A stretch of DNA of 64,000 bases from Sphingobacterium multivorum (GCF_039511225.1 NZ_CP154261.1:4960001-5024000), one strand, 5' to 3'; positions 23,348 through 32,748 are shown, counted from the first letter of the stretch. The notes: generated from the sequence alone by a model not told the origin. Program-made: numbers and translations.

Positions 23348-24025
23348 TGTGCAAACCTTGAAGTCACCAATAAGCGATTTCACTCCAAAAAACTAATACA
23401 CTAAAACCCCCACACATTTAATTTGATACTATGGCGAATGTAACACAGGGTGTAAATGTCCTCCCTCGGGCAAAGTGGGAGCAGTCTTCATTCCTGAGAA
23501 TCCAATAAACGCTTCACAGGGTGTTTTACTTCAAATTACATTATGGATCTACAAGAATCTATTCAAATACCGAAACTAATCCAAAGTGATACATATCATC
23601 TATATCTAGGTTTTGTTGCAACTGACGGAACTAATCGGAGCATGAATAGCAGCTATCTCAGAAATATAAACCTAGAAAGAGGATTAAGGTCCTTCCGGGA
23701 AATAAATTCATCAACAGGAGAAATAAAATAATTCAAAAACAAACGCACAACACACTTAATCACAATAAGATAACAACATTTTAACACCGAATTCATGTTA
23801 ATATGCTTACTTCGTATAAGCGATATGATTTACAATCGATGGTTTCGACAGCCACATCAATTCCGGCCATGAAGCTAATCGTCTTTATATCTAGTAGGCA
23901 TTTGGTTACCCCCTCAGCAATCCTCAACACATATCCATGTGCAAGTCCTACTACTTTCTCTATTCAGTTCGGCAAGCTCATACCTTGCCGAACATTCTAT
24001 TACCCAACGGATCTCCCATTAGGAT
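23348..24025. other. Gene-poor stretch, possible decayed DNA
   Basis: Nearly 680 bases with only short, unconvincing frames (for example 23543-23731, 62 codons, MDLQESIQIPKLIQSD onward, and 23803-24072). The phrase CACAGGGTGT occurs twice (near 23443 and 23515). No known family or RNA is recognised; it may be remnants of a lost gene. Confidence 0.4.
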
Positions 24026-24436
24026 TTAACTTCCAAAAGGATCTGTCTTTTTTTCGGTCTTTACGATTTTAACCAAATGCTCCAACGCATTTTTCAGACG
24101 TTTAGCATCATCTTCCGTTTGGATCGCCCATAAAATTTCATCCGTGCTTGGCGAAGACTTAAATCGAATTTGATAACCGGATTTTACTCTTGCAATGACA
24201 AGTACATCTGATTTGGCAATATCACTTCGAAAATGCTGGCCACTGGAAAGAAAGACTGTTAACACCTTCCCATCTACCGTTACCGTGTCAATTTTCGTAT
24301 CCTTATAACGGTAAGCTACCTTATATAGCTTATTAATATAAGCCATGGTCTGTTGTTTATTAAAACGCGCATTTTGGGCTACCGATGGCACTGTAATACC
24401 AATAGCCAAAAGAAAGCACAAGAAAAAATTCTTCAT
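24026..24436 (-). CDS. Secreted hypothetical protein
   Basis: 136 residues; signal peptide MKNFFLCFLLAIGITVPSVAQ, then a small domain (MAYINKLYKVAYRY, VDGKVLTVFLSSG, DEILWAIQTEDDAKRLKNAL). The pattern of an initial helix followed by strands and a closing helix suggests a PH-like or DUF-type secreted domain. Function unknown. Confidence 0.68.
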   Translation of the reverse strand: MKNFFLCFLLAIGITVPSVAQNARFNKQQTMAYINKLYKVAYRYKDTKIDTVTVDGKVLTVFLSSGQHFRSDIAKSDVLVIARVKSGYQIRFKSSPSTDEILWAIQTEDDAKRLKNALEHLVKIVKTEKKTDPFGS

Positions 24437-24670
24437 TTATCTAACATTTTTTATTTCCATATACTAATAACAACACATCGCTCAGATTACACTTACTCAC
24501 CAAATATCACATAGCGCAAATCAGCAGAAGCAAAATACGTTCCTTTTATTGATGACCTAAAAATATAGATTTTATTTACTTTTTTGCCTATTGCCCCACA
24601 AACTAAACTTATTTCCAGTAGCCGCATTTCGATTGCTGCTACTGAAAAATTCATCTTTAGCTATTTTTAG

Positions 24671-26533
24671 TTATTCTTTCGAACGGGATAGATCCCGTGC
24701 ATTCTCTGCCATACGGATAAATTCAGCACGATAACCTTCCTCATCTTCGCCTTTGGAAGCTTTTGCACGCGCGATGAGCTGATCAAAATTAGCGTTTTGC
24801 TTAAAATCAGAATCACGGAGTAATAGACCAAGTTCCGCTACCGCAGTGGCAAATCGCAAATCTTCACTCACACGGTTCAATTCTGTAACGCTAGTTCCTA
24901 TCACCTTTTGTTGCAACTTGCTTTTCTCCCCTTCGGGCTCCTTATACCGAAATTTAACGGTTGCCAGTTCAGCATTTTTCCGCCCAACTATCTGATCCGC
25001 TTGCTGCTGATATCTTAAGGGATCTACCGTTCCGACCATCCCCGACTCCACGCCGACGGGTACAATTTCATATAAGGCTGTCACCACATGCCCCACGCCC
25101 ATATCACCACCCATCTTTTGATCATTATTGAAATCCTCAGCCTCCAACAAGCGGTTTTCGTATCCCACTAAACGGTATGCCTGCACATAACTGGGATTAA
25201 ATTCAACCTGGATCTTAACATCTTTCGCAACGGTAAACAACGTTCCCCCGAATTCGGTCACCATCGCTTTTCGTGCTTCAGAAATGTTGTCGATATACGC
25301 ATAATTCCCATGCCCTTTGTCTGCAAGGATTTCCATCTTACCGTCCTTCAGATTCCCCATGCCATACCCCAGTACTGTTAGGAAAACCCCCGATTTACTT
25401 TCTTTGGCAATTAGCTCTTCCATCGATTCGTCACTGCTTTCCCCAACATTGAAATCGCCGTCACTAGCTAAAATAATACGGTTGTTTCCACCTTTGATAA
25501 ATTGTTGTTTCGCAATTTCGTACGCCTTCTTAATTCCTGCAGCACCAGCCGTACTTCCACCGGCTTCAAGCTCCTCAATCGCCGATTTTATTTTCATCTT
25601 TTCATCACCGGGCGTACTCTCCAGTTTTACTCCAGCCGATCCAGCATAGGTCACAATGGCGACATGGTCCACAGCACGTAGTTGATCAACCAACATCTTC
25701 AACGATGCTTTCACCAAAGGCAGACGTCCCGGTCCCATCATTGATCCCGACACATCGATCAGAAACACCAGATTGGAAGCCTTAAGATCCGCCGTAGGGA
25801 TATCTTTTGCCTTCAACGTGACGCGCATGAGCTGATGCTTAGTATTCCAAGGTGCCTTCGTCAATTCGGTGACGATATTTACAGGTTCTCCATTTTTTGG
25901 TCCGGCCACTTGATACTGAAAGTAATTGATCATTTCTTCAACCCGTACCGCATCTTTTTCAGGTAGTGTTCCTGAATTGATAAAACGACGTACATTACTA
26001 TAGGAAGCAACATCGACATCGGCCGCAAACGTTGATAAAGGTTCCTTATGTGGATTGATAAACTTGTTTTCCTTTATTTTCTGATAAGATTCTTGGTTCT
26101 GATTTGGCACATACCCCGTCCCTCTAATATACAAACTCGATACTTGCCCTGACAACGCTGCATTAACATTCATCATCGGTGCTGTCTGACGCTTCGCCCT
26201 GCGCTCATATCCGGTCACCACAACTTCATCCAGTGTAGTGTTTTGCTGCACCAAAGCCACATCAACCCTTGACCGATGGTTGACCGCTATCCGTTGCTCA
26301 AGATATCCGATATAACTAAAAATCAAGGTATTTTTACCGTCAAGGACTTGAATGCGATAGTTCCCCTTCTCATCGGTCTGCACGAGCGCTTTTGTAGCAA
26401 CATTGCTCACCTGTACGCCCGCAAGCGCAGTCCCCGTATTCGCATCGACAACCTTACCGCTCACCTCATATCCTTGCTTGGCATATCCACTTAAGGACAA
26501 CAACAAGCCTATTACAAAAAGTATTGCTCTCAT
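24671..26533 (-). CDS. von Willebrand factor type A (YfbK-like) protein with CarboxypepD_reg domain
   Basis: The ATG at 26533 is chosen over an upstream ATG at 26623 because it begins a clean signal peptide (MRAILFVIGLLLSLSGYA), giving 620 residues. Order: CarboxypepD_reg-like domain (~22-105, SGKVVDANTGTALAGVQVSN), the SusC/TonB-plug hallmark LDEVVVTGY, an IRGTGYVPN element, a vWF N-terminal segment (EPLSTFAADVDVASYSNVRR), a vWA domain with MIDAS DVSGSM, and a DUF3520-like C-terminus. YfbK-like proteins are envelope proteins of uncertain role. It is divergent from a sigma/anti-sigma pair 80 bases away, suggesting co-regulation. Confidence 0.88.
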   Translation of the reverse strand: MRAILFVIGLLLSLSGYAKQGYEVSGKVVDANTGTALAGVQVSNVATKALVQTDEKGNYRIQVLDGKNTLIFSYIGYLEQRIAVNHRSRVDVALVQQNTTLDEVVVTGYERRAKRQTAPMMNVNAALSGQVSSLYIRGTGYVPNQNQESYQKIKENKFINPHKEPLSTFAADVDVASYSNVRRFINSGTLPEKDAVRVEEMINYFQYQVAGPKNGEPVNIVTELTKAPWNTKHQLMRVTLKAKDIPTADLKASNLVFLIDVSGSMMGPGRLPLVKASLKMLVDQLRAVDHVAIVTYAGSAGVKLESTPGDEKMKIKSAIEELEAGGSTAGAAGIKKAYEIAKQQFIKGGNNRIILASDGDFNVGESSDESMEELIAKESKSGVFLTVLGYGMGNLKDGKMEILADKGHGNYAYIDNISEARKAMVTEFGGTLFTVAKDVKIQVEFNPSYVQAYRLVGYENRLLEAEDFNNDQKMGGDMGVGHVVTALYEIVPVGVESGMVGTVDPLRYQQQADQIVGRKNAELATVKFRYKEPEGEKSKLQQKVIGTSVTELNRVSEDLRFATAVAELGLLLRDSDFKQNANFDQLIARAKASKGEDEEGYRAEFIRMAENARDLSRSKE

Positions 26534-26613
26534 ATCTTTACATTTTTGCCAAGGGATGCTACAAATATTAAATTTCCATAAACCAGAAAAAAAAAATATT
26601 TTTAACCAATAAA

Positions 26614-27192
26614 ATGTTCGCATTCAAGTCGTCAAAAATAGATACAGCACAAGATCATGAGCTCTTGCTGCACTACCAGGAGTCTATGGAGCTCCAGGTA
26701 TTGGGTGATCTATACCAGCGACATACCGAGATGGTATACTATGTTTGTTTACGGTATCTCCAAGATTCCGAATTGAGCAAAGATGCTGTCATGAATATCT
26801 TTGAAGAATTAATATATAAAGTCAACAAGCAAGAAATCAAGGACTTTCCAAGATGGCTTTATGTATTAAGCAAGAACCATTGTCTGATGTATTTAAGGTC
26901 TCAAAAGAACAAATCTCAAATTTCTTTGGATGAATTTGTGAAATTTCCAGGAGACGCGCATCAGTATGAACAATATGATGAAAAAGAAGAACAGCTAACA
27001 GCCATGGAAGGCTGTCTGGAAAAGTTGCCAGTCAAACAGCAGCAGTCGGTCAGACTCTTCTTTTTGGAGGAAAAATGTTACAAAGAGATTAGCGAATCTA
27101 CCGGTTATAGCTTGAACGAAGTAAAGAGCTATATACAGAATGGGAAACGGAATTTAAAAAACTGCATGGAGGCTTGGAATGAGCAACAGTAA
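26614..27192 (+). CDS. ECF-type RNA polymerase sigma factor
   Basis: 192 residues with sigma-70 region 2 (LGDLYQRHTEMVYYVCLRYL, DFPRWLYVLSKNHCLMYLR) and region 4 (EGCLEKLPVKQQQSVRLFFL, CYKEISESTGYSLNEVKSYI). The next gene overlaps it by 14 bases and encodes its probable membrane partner. It probably controls the envelope genes next to it, including the divergent vWA gene. Confidence 0.88.
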   Translation: MFAFKSSKIDTAQDHELLLHYQESMELQVLGDLYQRHTEMVYYVCLRYLQDSELSKDAVMNIFEELIYKVNKQEIKDFPRWLYVLSKNHCLMYLRSQKNKSQISLDEFVKFPGDAHQYEQYDEKEEQLTAMEGCLEKLPVKQQQSVRLFFLEEKCYKEISESTGYSLNEVKSYIQNGKRNLKNCMEAWNEQQ

Positions 27193-28450
27193 TTACGACA
27201 TAGCATACTTAAAGAAATACGTTAAGGGCGAATTATCTCCTACGGAGATGTACGCGCTTGAACGTGAGGCACAGCGTGACCCCATGCTGGCCGATATTCT
27301 TATGGGTATGGAAATGGATCAGAATAAAACCGTACTTACAACAATCAACAACCAAATTGCACAACGTGTTCAAAAAGATAATACCGCTAAATTAAAGGTC
27401 TTTGACTGGAAGAGACTTACCATCGCCGCAGCGGCAGTGATCGTGTTGGGGGTTGGTCTACTCCTTTACCGTCAACAGGACAACAATTCACCCGAAGCGA
27501 AACGTACCGCTGAAGTAAGTATTACGCAGGAAAAGCCCAAAACAGGGGTTACAGCAGCAGATTCCAGCACTCCTTTAGCTGATATCGCATCAAAAATAGA
27601 ATCTCGAGATCATTCGCCACAATTAGCCGATAATAACAGATCAAGACTGCATGAACAGCATTCGCTGGAAGAGGTAACCGTTTTATCGCGGGAACCCTCC
27701 CTGCGTGTAAAATCATTGGAAGAAATGAAGGGAAGTCTCAATAATGATCGCCCCGTATTTGGATTAAGACCTACAGACAGTACAATTGTTATCGGTTATG
27801 CGCCAATGGCCAAGAAAAAAGATGCTTCCCAAACAATTATGATCCGGGGGACCTCAAGTTTAAACAATACGCTTGCAGGCAGAGCTCCGGGTATTTCGAT
27901 GCCACAACAACAAGGTACACCGCTACAACTTACTATTCGGGACAAAGAGACAGGCTTGCCTATTTCGGGAGTGACAATCATCCAACCCAATAGCAAGTTT
28001 GCGACGAATACCGACGCACTGGGCCAAGCAACCATCCAACCCAGTACGATGGATTCACTCGTCGACATCATGGCTCTGGGCTACAATTCTGTTGCATTGA
28101 ATATGCGCCGCAGCAAAAATACGACGATCAAACTGCAACCTTCCGGTGCCTCACTTGATGAAGTCGTCGTCACAACGATGTCTTCACGCAAGTCAAAAAG
28201 TGCCGAACCCATCTGGGGCTGGAGATCGTTCAATAACTATATCAAGAAAAAAACAACTAAAAGCCGTTATGAAGGCACTGTCCGTTTAAGCTTCTATATC
28301 GATAAAGACGGACTCCCAACAAATATCAGCGTTCTCCAAAGTGCAAATGATTACCTCGACGCCAGAGCCAAAGAGATCCTACTTTCGGGACCAAAATGGA
28401 AAGGGGAAGACTACCGCTATGTCACGTTAAGCTTCGAATTCACTTTGTAA
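27179..28450 (+). CDS. Membrane anti-sigma-like protein with plug-like and TonB C-terminal domains
   Basis: 423 residues. A short cytoplasmic N-terminus (1-80), a single transmembrane helix (81-98, TIAAAAVIVLGVGLLLY), then a periplasmic part with RGTSSLNNTLAGRAPG and a CarboxypepD_reg-like segment (LTIRDKETGLPISGVTIIQP), LDEVVVTTMSSR, and a TonB C-terminal-like end (GTVRLSFYIDKDGLPTNISV, YRYVTLSFEFTL). Overlap with the sigma gene by 14 bases suggests a regulatory pair. I infer that the periplasmic part senses an outer-membrane TonB-dependent process; no classical zinc anti-sigma motif is visible. Confidence 0.75.
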   Translation: MSNSNYDIAYLKKYVKGELSPTEMYALEREAQRDPMLADILMGMEMDQNKTVLTTINNQIAQRVQKDNTAKLKVFDWKRLTIAAAAVIVLGVGLLLYRQQDNNSPEAKRTAEVSITQEKPKTGVTAADSSTPLADIASKIESRDHSPQLADNNRSRLHEQHSLEEVTVLSREPSLRVKSLEEMKGSLNNDRPVFGLRPTDSTIVIGYAPMAKKKDASQTIMIRGTSSLNNTLAGRAPGISMPQQQGTPLQLTIRDKETGLPISGVTIIQPNSKFATNTDALGQATIQPSTMDSLVDIMALGYNSVALNMRRSKNTTIKLQPSGASLDEVVVTTMSSRKSKSAEPIWGWRSFNNYIKKKTTKSRYEGTVRLSFYIDKDGLPTNISVLQSANDYLDARAKEILLSGPKWKGEDYRYVTLSFEFTL

Positions 28451-28630
28451 GTCCGCGATCTTTGCATACCTCATCAGACTGCAACACAAGTTTATCTCGC
28501 TATCGGGACAAATAAGCAATCGAAATGGATTGATCCATTAATCTTTTCAACCAATTTAATTTATAAGGATTTGGATTTAAAATTATTTCATACTTTAGTG
28601 TTATAATTCTTAACCAAACAGTCATTTTTT

Positions 28631-30601
28631 ATGAAAAGTTTTTTCACTGGCCTTCTCCTGCTTAGTGGTATATCCCTACAAGCACAAGATTTTTCGTTCG
28701 GTAAAATAAAAAAGGAAGATTTTGCCACTACTGTTGACAAAATAGATACGGCAGCAAATGCCTTTGTCTTACGTGAATACGGTTCAGCCGAAGTAAGTTA
28801 CAACAAGAATAAAGGTTTAGTCGTTGAATTTTTCAAACATGTTCGCATTAAAATTTTAAATAAAGAAGCCTATAGCTATGCAAACTTCAGCATTCCACTG
28901 TATAAAAATGGCAACGACCGGGAAGTCCTAATGGACATCAAGGGGGCGTCCTATCACCTTGTCGGTGATAAGGTCGTGGAAACAGAGATGACCAAAGCGA
29001 ATATTTTTAACGAAAACTCCTCAGAAAACTATGCGGTAACGAAAGCGGCTATACCACAAGTTCAGGAAGGTACAATCATCGAATACCGCTACCGTACGGA
29101 ATCCCCATTTATCTTTAATCTAAATGCTTGGGAATTTCAGGAAGATCTTCCGAAACTTTATAGCCAATACGTCACGCGTATTCCCGAGATCTGCCATTAT
29201 AAAGCCAATTTAAAAGGTGGACTTGCTGTCAGCGACAGGAAGGTAGAAAATTACAACACAGGCCTAAATTCTGAAGTTGGCGAAGTCCTAGGTAGTAAAA
29301 CTACCTACACAATGGAAAATATCCCGGCTTTCCACACGGAAGATTACATGACCTCTTCCAAAAATTTCAGATCAATTATCTTCTTCGAACTCGGCAGATA
29401 TAGCGTTCCAATGGGACCGACAAAAGACTTCTCGCTCACCTGGGAAAACGTCCGAGATAAACTCATACAGGACGAAAGTTTTGGTGGACAGGTAAAACGA
29501 AAAACGGCATTGAAAGAATTCATTGAACCTGTATTGCAGGATTCAAAAGATGACCTAGAAAAAGCAGTACGGTTGTATACTTATTTTCAGAAACAAATAA
29601 AATGGAACAACCACCATTCGATCTACGCAAAAAACATCAAAGAAGCCATCGAAAAAAGAACAGGCAATAGCGCCGATATTAACCTCGGACTGGTCAATGC
29701 TTTACGATATGCGAAGCTAGATGCCATCCCTGTTATTTTATCGACACGCGAGAATGGCTATGCAGGGCTCTATGCACCAGCGATATCAGAGTTCAACCAC
29801 GTCATTGCACGGGTAAAAATAGGTGAAAACTACTACCTGCTGGATGCGACCTCTCCTTATGAGATGTTTGGAAATATTCCGATGAAATGTGTCAACTTTC
29901 AGGGAAGATCAATTCCCCTCGAAGGTGAATCTGACTGGGTGAAACTCGAGGCAAGCCTTTCCTCTACGTACAGTAATTTTTTCTACGGTGAACTGTCAGA
30001 AAATGGTGCATTAAAAGGAAAATGGATTACCTCACGTAACGGTTATGGTGCGTCGAAAATGCGTGAACGCCTTCAAGGAAGTAATTCTGAAGAAGAATTC
30101 TACGAAAAAATAGATGAAGAAAACAATCGCATCAAAATCAACAGTTTTAAAGTATCGAATCGAGAATCCCTTGATAAACCACTGACGGAGGAGTTTGAAA
30201 TTGAGATCAAGAATTTTGCAACCCTACAAAATGACCAACTTCTATTCAATCCTTATATTGACACCAAAATGTCCAAGAACCCCTTCAACCTAACGGAGCG
30301 GAATTATCCAATCGACTTTGGTTCTTTAGTCCAAGAGGAGTGCTACATTGAAATCAAACTACCAAAAGGCTATGCTTATCCAACGGAAGGAAAGTTAAAA
30401 AATATCAGTATGGCACTTCCTGAACGTGCGGCCCGATACATTTTCAAAATCAACAATACAACACCGGACGTTTTGATCATCGAATCTGCAACACAATTAA
30501 ACAAACCCCTGTTTATGCCGGAAGAGTATTTTGATTTAAAAGAGTTTTTCAGTCGGATCATCCAGGCAGAAAAATTAGATGTTGTACTCAAAAAAATATA
30601 A
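28631..30601 (+). CDS. DUF3857 secreted protein with transglutaminase-like fold
   Basis: 656 residues; signal peptide MKSFFTGLLLLSGISLQAQ. The DUF3857 part (EYGSAEVSYNKNKGLVVEFF, GTIIEYRYRTESPF) precedes a transglutaminase-like core (VRLYTYFQKQIKWN, RTGNSADINLGLVNALRYA, EFNHVIARV, YYLLDATSP). The expected catalytic Cys position reads Ser-Ala (GNSAD), while His and Asp are kept, so it is probably non-catalytic, as in many Bacteroidetes homologues. Function unknown. Confidence 0.85.
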   Translation: MKSFFTGLLLLSGISLQAQDFSFGKIKKEDFATTVDKIDTAANAFVLREYGSAEVSYNKNKGLVVEFFKHVRIKILNKEAYSYANFSIPLYKNGNDREVLMDIKGASYHLVGDKVVETEMTKANIFNENSSENYAVTKAAIPQVQEGTIIEYRYRTESPFIFNLNAWEFQEDLPKLYSQYVTRIPEICHYKANLKGGLAVSDRKVENYNTGLNSEVGEVLGSKTTYTMENIPAFHTEDYMTSSKNFRSIIFFELGRYSVPMGPTKDFSLTWENVRDKLIQDESFGGQVKRKTALKEFIEPVLQDSKDDLEKAVRLYTYFQKQIKWNNHHSIYAKNIKEAIEKRTGNSADINLGLVNALRYAKLDAIPVILSTRENGYAGLYAPAISEFNHVIARVKIGENYYLLDATSPYEMFGNIPMKCVNFQGRSIPLEGESDWVKLEASLSSTYSNFFYGELSENGALKGKWITSRNGYGASKMRERLQGSNSEEEFYEKIDEENNRIKINSFKVSNRESLDKPLTEEFEIEIKNFATLQNDQLLFNPYIDTKMSKNPFNLTERNYPIDFGSLVQEECYIEIKLPKGYAYPTEGKLKNISMALPERAARYIFKINNTTPDVLIIESATQLNKPLFMPEEYFDLKEFFSRIIQAEKLDVVLKKI

Positions 30602-30658
30602 CGATATCACTTAACACAAACTTCATTTTATATTGACGATTAGCTTAAATAAGGGTAA

Positions 30659-30666
30659 TAACTTTG
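30659..30666 (+). promoter_or_regulatory. Promoter -7-like box for the tiny 30.7 kb gene
   Basis: TAACTTTG matches the Bacteroidetes TAnnTTTG -7 element, with ATTG at 30632-30635 as a possible -33 element at slightly long spacing. The ATG follows 20 bases later. Confidence 0.45.
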
Positions 30667-30685
30667 AATATCAAAAAACAGTAAA

Positions 30686-30781
30686 ATGATTAAAGATTCA
30701 GATTTATTCGAACTAGAGAATACCTTCCTTGGTGAAGGTTTCGAATTAGATGGTGATGATATTATCACCGATGAAGACTAG
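30686..30781 (+). CDS. 31-residue acidic peptide gene, or structured small RNA
   Basis: ATG at 30686 opens MIKDSDLFELENTFLGEGFE and ends GDDIITDED, a very acidic 31-residue peptide not matching any family I know. It sits behind a TAACTTTG box and runs straight into an intrinsic terminator whose loop is its TAG stop codon. Two further inverted repeats fold inside the frame (30722-30739 and 30752-30769). The unit could therefore be a small protein, a small regulatory RNA, or both. Confidence 0.5.
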   Translation: MIKDSDLFELENTFLGEGFELDGDDIITDED

Positions 30782-30795
30782 GTCTTCACTTTTTT
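30772..30795 (+). terminator. Intrinsic terminator overlapping a stop codon
   Basis: TGAAGAC (30772-30778) pairs with GTCTTCA (30782-30788) around the TAG stop as a three-base loop, followed by C and six T. Confidence 0.75.
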
Positions 30796-30824
30796 AGCAA
30801 GTATTATTCCCCTTATATAATCTC

Positions 30825-30854
30825 AAAGCCCAGACATTCTTTGCTGGGCTTTTT
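30825..30854 (+). terminator. Second intrinsic terminator
   Basis: AAAGCCCAG (30825-30833) pairs with CTGGGCTTT (30844-30852), then T-rich. It reinforces the termination at 30772-30795. Confidence 0.75.
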
Positions 30855-30992
30855 CTTTGTTCCGTAGTTCACCAATTTGGCCAAACCTTATTATTTCTCT
30901 ATCTTTATGTTATCCTGACGATCCGCCGTTGAGCTAACCCAGCTCCTATTTTTACGGGAACGCAAGTAACAGGTTTAAAGCAAATAACACAC

Positions 30993-31103
30993 ATGAGAAA
31001 AATAATATTGGATCTAGCCATGCCCCTACCAAAAGCAAACAATGGCAGCACCCATACTTTGTGGATTGCTGTGGATTACCTCAAGAAGCCAAAAACAAAT
31101 TGA
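30993..31103 (+). pseudogene. Fragment resembling the start of a DHFR-family reductase gene
   Basis: ATG at 30993 gives 36 codons beginning MRKIILDLA, which matches the conserved opening of Bacteroidetes dihydrofolate reductase/RibD-C family proteins (typically MRKIILDLA followed by a DGFIEGPNG motif). The conserved DGF segment is missing and the frame stops at once, so this is most likely a deletion remnant. Confidence 0.35.
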
Positions 31104-31121
31104 CCCATATCTGCAAAGCAG

Positions 31122-32606
31122 CTAGTCGATATTTCTGACCAAATCGGCATAAGCAGCACGCAACAAAGAAATTGCCGCCTCCATACTTTGTTCATCAAGA
31201 TGGGCAAACCCCAACCGCAATGCTGTAACGGTTTTATTTTGATAAAGGCAATTACTCGGCAACAAGAGTCCTAGCAACCGTACTTTTTCTTGCAAGGCTG
31301 TCAGCGAAACGACCCGATAAAACTGTATCCAAAAGGCAAGTCCAGAGGACGGGATTTCAAACCGGATCTGATCTCCAAAATGCCGTAACAGCAATTGGGC
31401 AAACAATTCTTTTCGCTCAGCAACTGTTTTCTGAAATTTACGCTGATACCGAAAGATATCACCCTGATGGATAATTTCACCCAATGTTTTCTCGATCATA
31501 AAATTCGGTTTTCCGAAGATATTCAAATACTTTTTACCTTCATCCAACAGATCCTGTGGTGCGATCAAAAAGTTCATTTGGAAACCAGGATCAAAGAAAC
31601 TACCGAAAGCACCTGTATAAATCACGTGGTTGCCGCCATTTTTCCGGAAAAGTGATTCGCCTTTCTCCTTAAAAAAAGAAGACTCAAAATCCACATCATC
31701 CTCAATAATGATAAAGTTATACTGCTCGGCCAACGCTAACAGCTGAATTTTCCTCCGCTCGGAAAGGTTAACCGTCGTTGGATACTGACATCTGGTATTG
31801 AGGTAAACACACCTGATTTCTCCGGGTCTAAATTGCTCTCCAATCTTAGCGACAATCATCCCCTCTGCATCTACAGGAATGGTTTTTAGCTTAGCCCCAG
31901 CTTGACTAAAGATCATGTTAGGTAAAAAATAACTTAAATTTTCCACCAGCACAATATCACCGGGTCGGATCAATAATCGGGATAAAATTGAAAAAATCTG
32001 CTCGCGGCTGGCAATCGGCAACAAGAAATTCCGGGAAAGATGAAACCCTCTTGTTAAATTCAGATAATAGCTTAACTGGTCCCTAAAAAACAAATTCCCT
32101 TCAGTCGTCGTCGGAAAATCATCACTTTTCTTTTTCCGTTTCACCATGGATGCATAAAAACGCACCAGTTCCTCCGTTCCAATGACATTATAATCCGGTG
32201 TTCCATCCGTAAAATAGTACCTTTCGGGAACCTCTGAAATAGGCATATCTAAGATGAGTTCCTTTCTAAAAAAGTAAGGTGCAAAATCAGGCGGCTGTCT
32301 AAATGCCTTAACTGCAGACCTGGAGGTACCGATACGCTCGGGATTTTTCACAAAAGTCCCGCGATTAGGTAAAATTTTCACCCAGCCCTGTTCCTGCAAT
32401 TCCGCTAAAGCAGCTACAATGGTTTTTCGGTGCACATTTAGTTCATCAGCAATCTTCCGACTTCCGGGCAACAGATCGCCATCTTCCAATAGATTACGTT
32501 TGACGGCATTAATAAATTGATAAACAATCTGCAGATAGATGGCATCTTCTTTACGGCGATCTATTTTAATAATGGAATGAAAACCTATACTAACCGGACT
32601 ACTCAT
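31122..32606 (-). CDS. MocR-like GntR regulator with degenerate aminotransferase domain
   Basis: 494 residues. The N-terminal GntR winged helix (~20-88) shows LLPGSRKIADELNVHRKTIV and ALAELQEQGWVKILPNRGT; residues ~110-490 form a fold-type I aminotransferase domain with IIEDDVDFESSFF and a final TALRLGFAHL. The motif that normally carries the PLP Schiff-base lysine (S-K-T/S in Y-x-G-T-F-S-K) reads YTGAFGSFFDPGFQ here, near residues 331-345, without lysine. It is divergent from the biotin operon and only 142 bases from the bioB start, so it probably controls it. Confidence 0.85.
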   Translation of the reverse strand: MSSPVSIGFHSIIKIDRRKEDAIYLQIVYQFINAVKRNLLEDGDLLPGSRKIADELNVHRKTIVAALAELQEQGWVKILPNRGTFVKNPERIGTSRSAVKAFRQPPDFAPYFFRKELILDMPISEVPERYYFTDGTPDYNVIGTEELVRFYASMVKRKKKSDDFPTTTEGNLFFRDQLSYYLNLTRGFHLSRNFLLPIASREQIFSILSRLLIRPGDIVLVENLSYFLPNMIFSQAGAKLKTIPVDAEGMIVAKIGEQFRPGEIRCVYLNTRCQYPTTVNLSERRKIQLLALAEQYNFIIIEDDVDFESSFFKEKGESLFRKNGGNHVIYTGAFGSFFDPGFQMNFLIAPQDLLDEGKKYLNIFGKPNFMIEKTLGEIIHQGDIFRYQRKFQKTVAERKELFAQLLLRHFGDQIRFEIPSSGLAFWIQFYRVVSLTALQEKVRLLGLLLPSNCLYQNKTVTALRLGFAHLDEQSMEAAISLLRAAYADLVRNID

Positions 32607-32625
32607 TATGTTTATTTCGGACTAC

Positions 32626-32654
32626 CAAAGTTATCATTTAAACTATAATCTTTG
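32626..32654. promoter_or_regulatory. Candidate operator/promoter between the MocR gene and bioB
   Basis: An inverted repeat CAAAGTTAT (32626-32634) and ATAATCTTTG (32645-32654) lies in the divergent spacer. The right arm includes TAATCTTTG, close to the Bacteroidetes -7 box, so a bound regulator could cover the bioB promoter. Confidence 0.45.
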
Positions 32655-32748
32655 CAATCATCAAGAAAAAATAATCGCGTTGAATTACCCAATCCCGATG
32701 GTCATTAAGCAAAATAGACCTGACTTTAGCGTAAAAATTAGCAATAAT

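Noticed and set aside
32608..32748. Longer bioB reading frame starting at 32608
   Set aside because: The extra 47 residues have no counterpart in biotin synthases and would cover the promoter/operator spacer.
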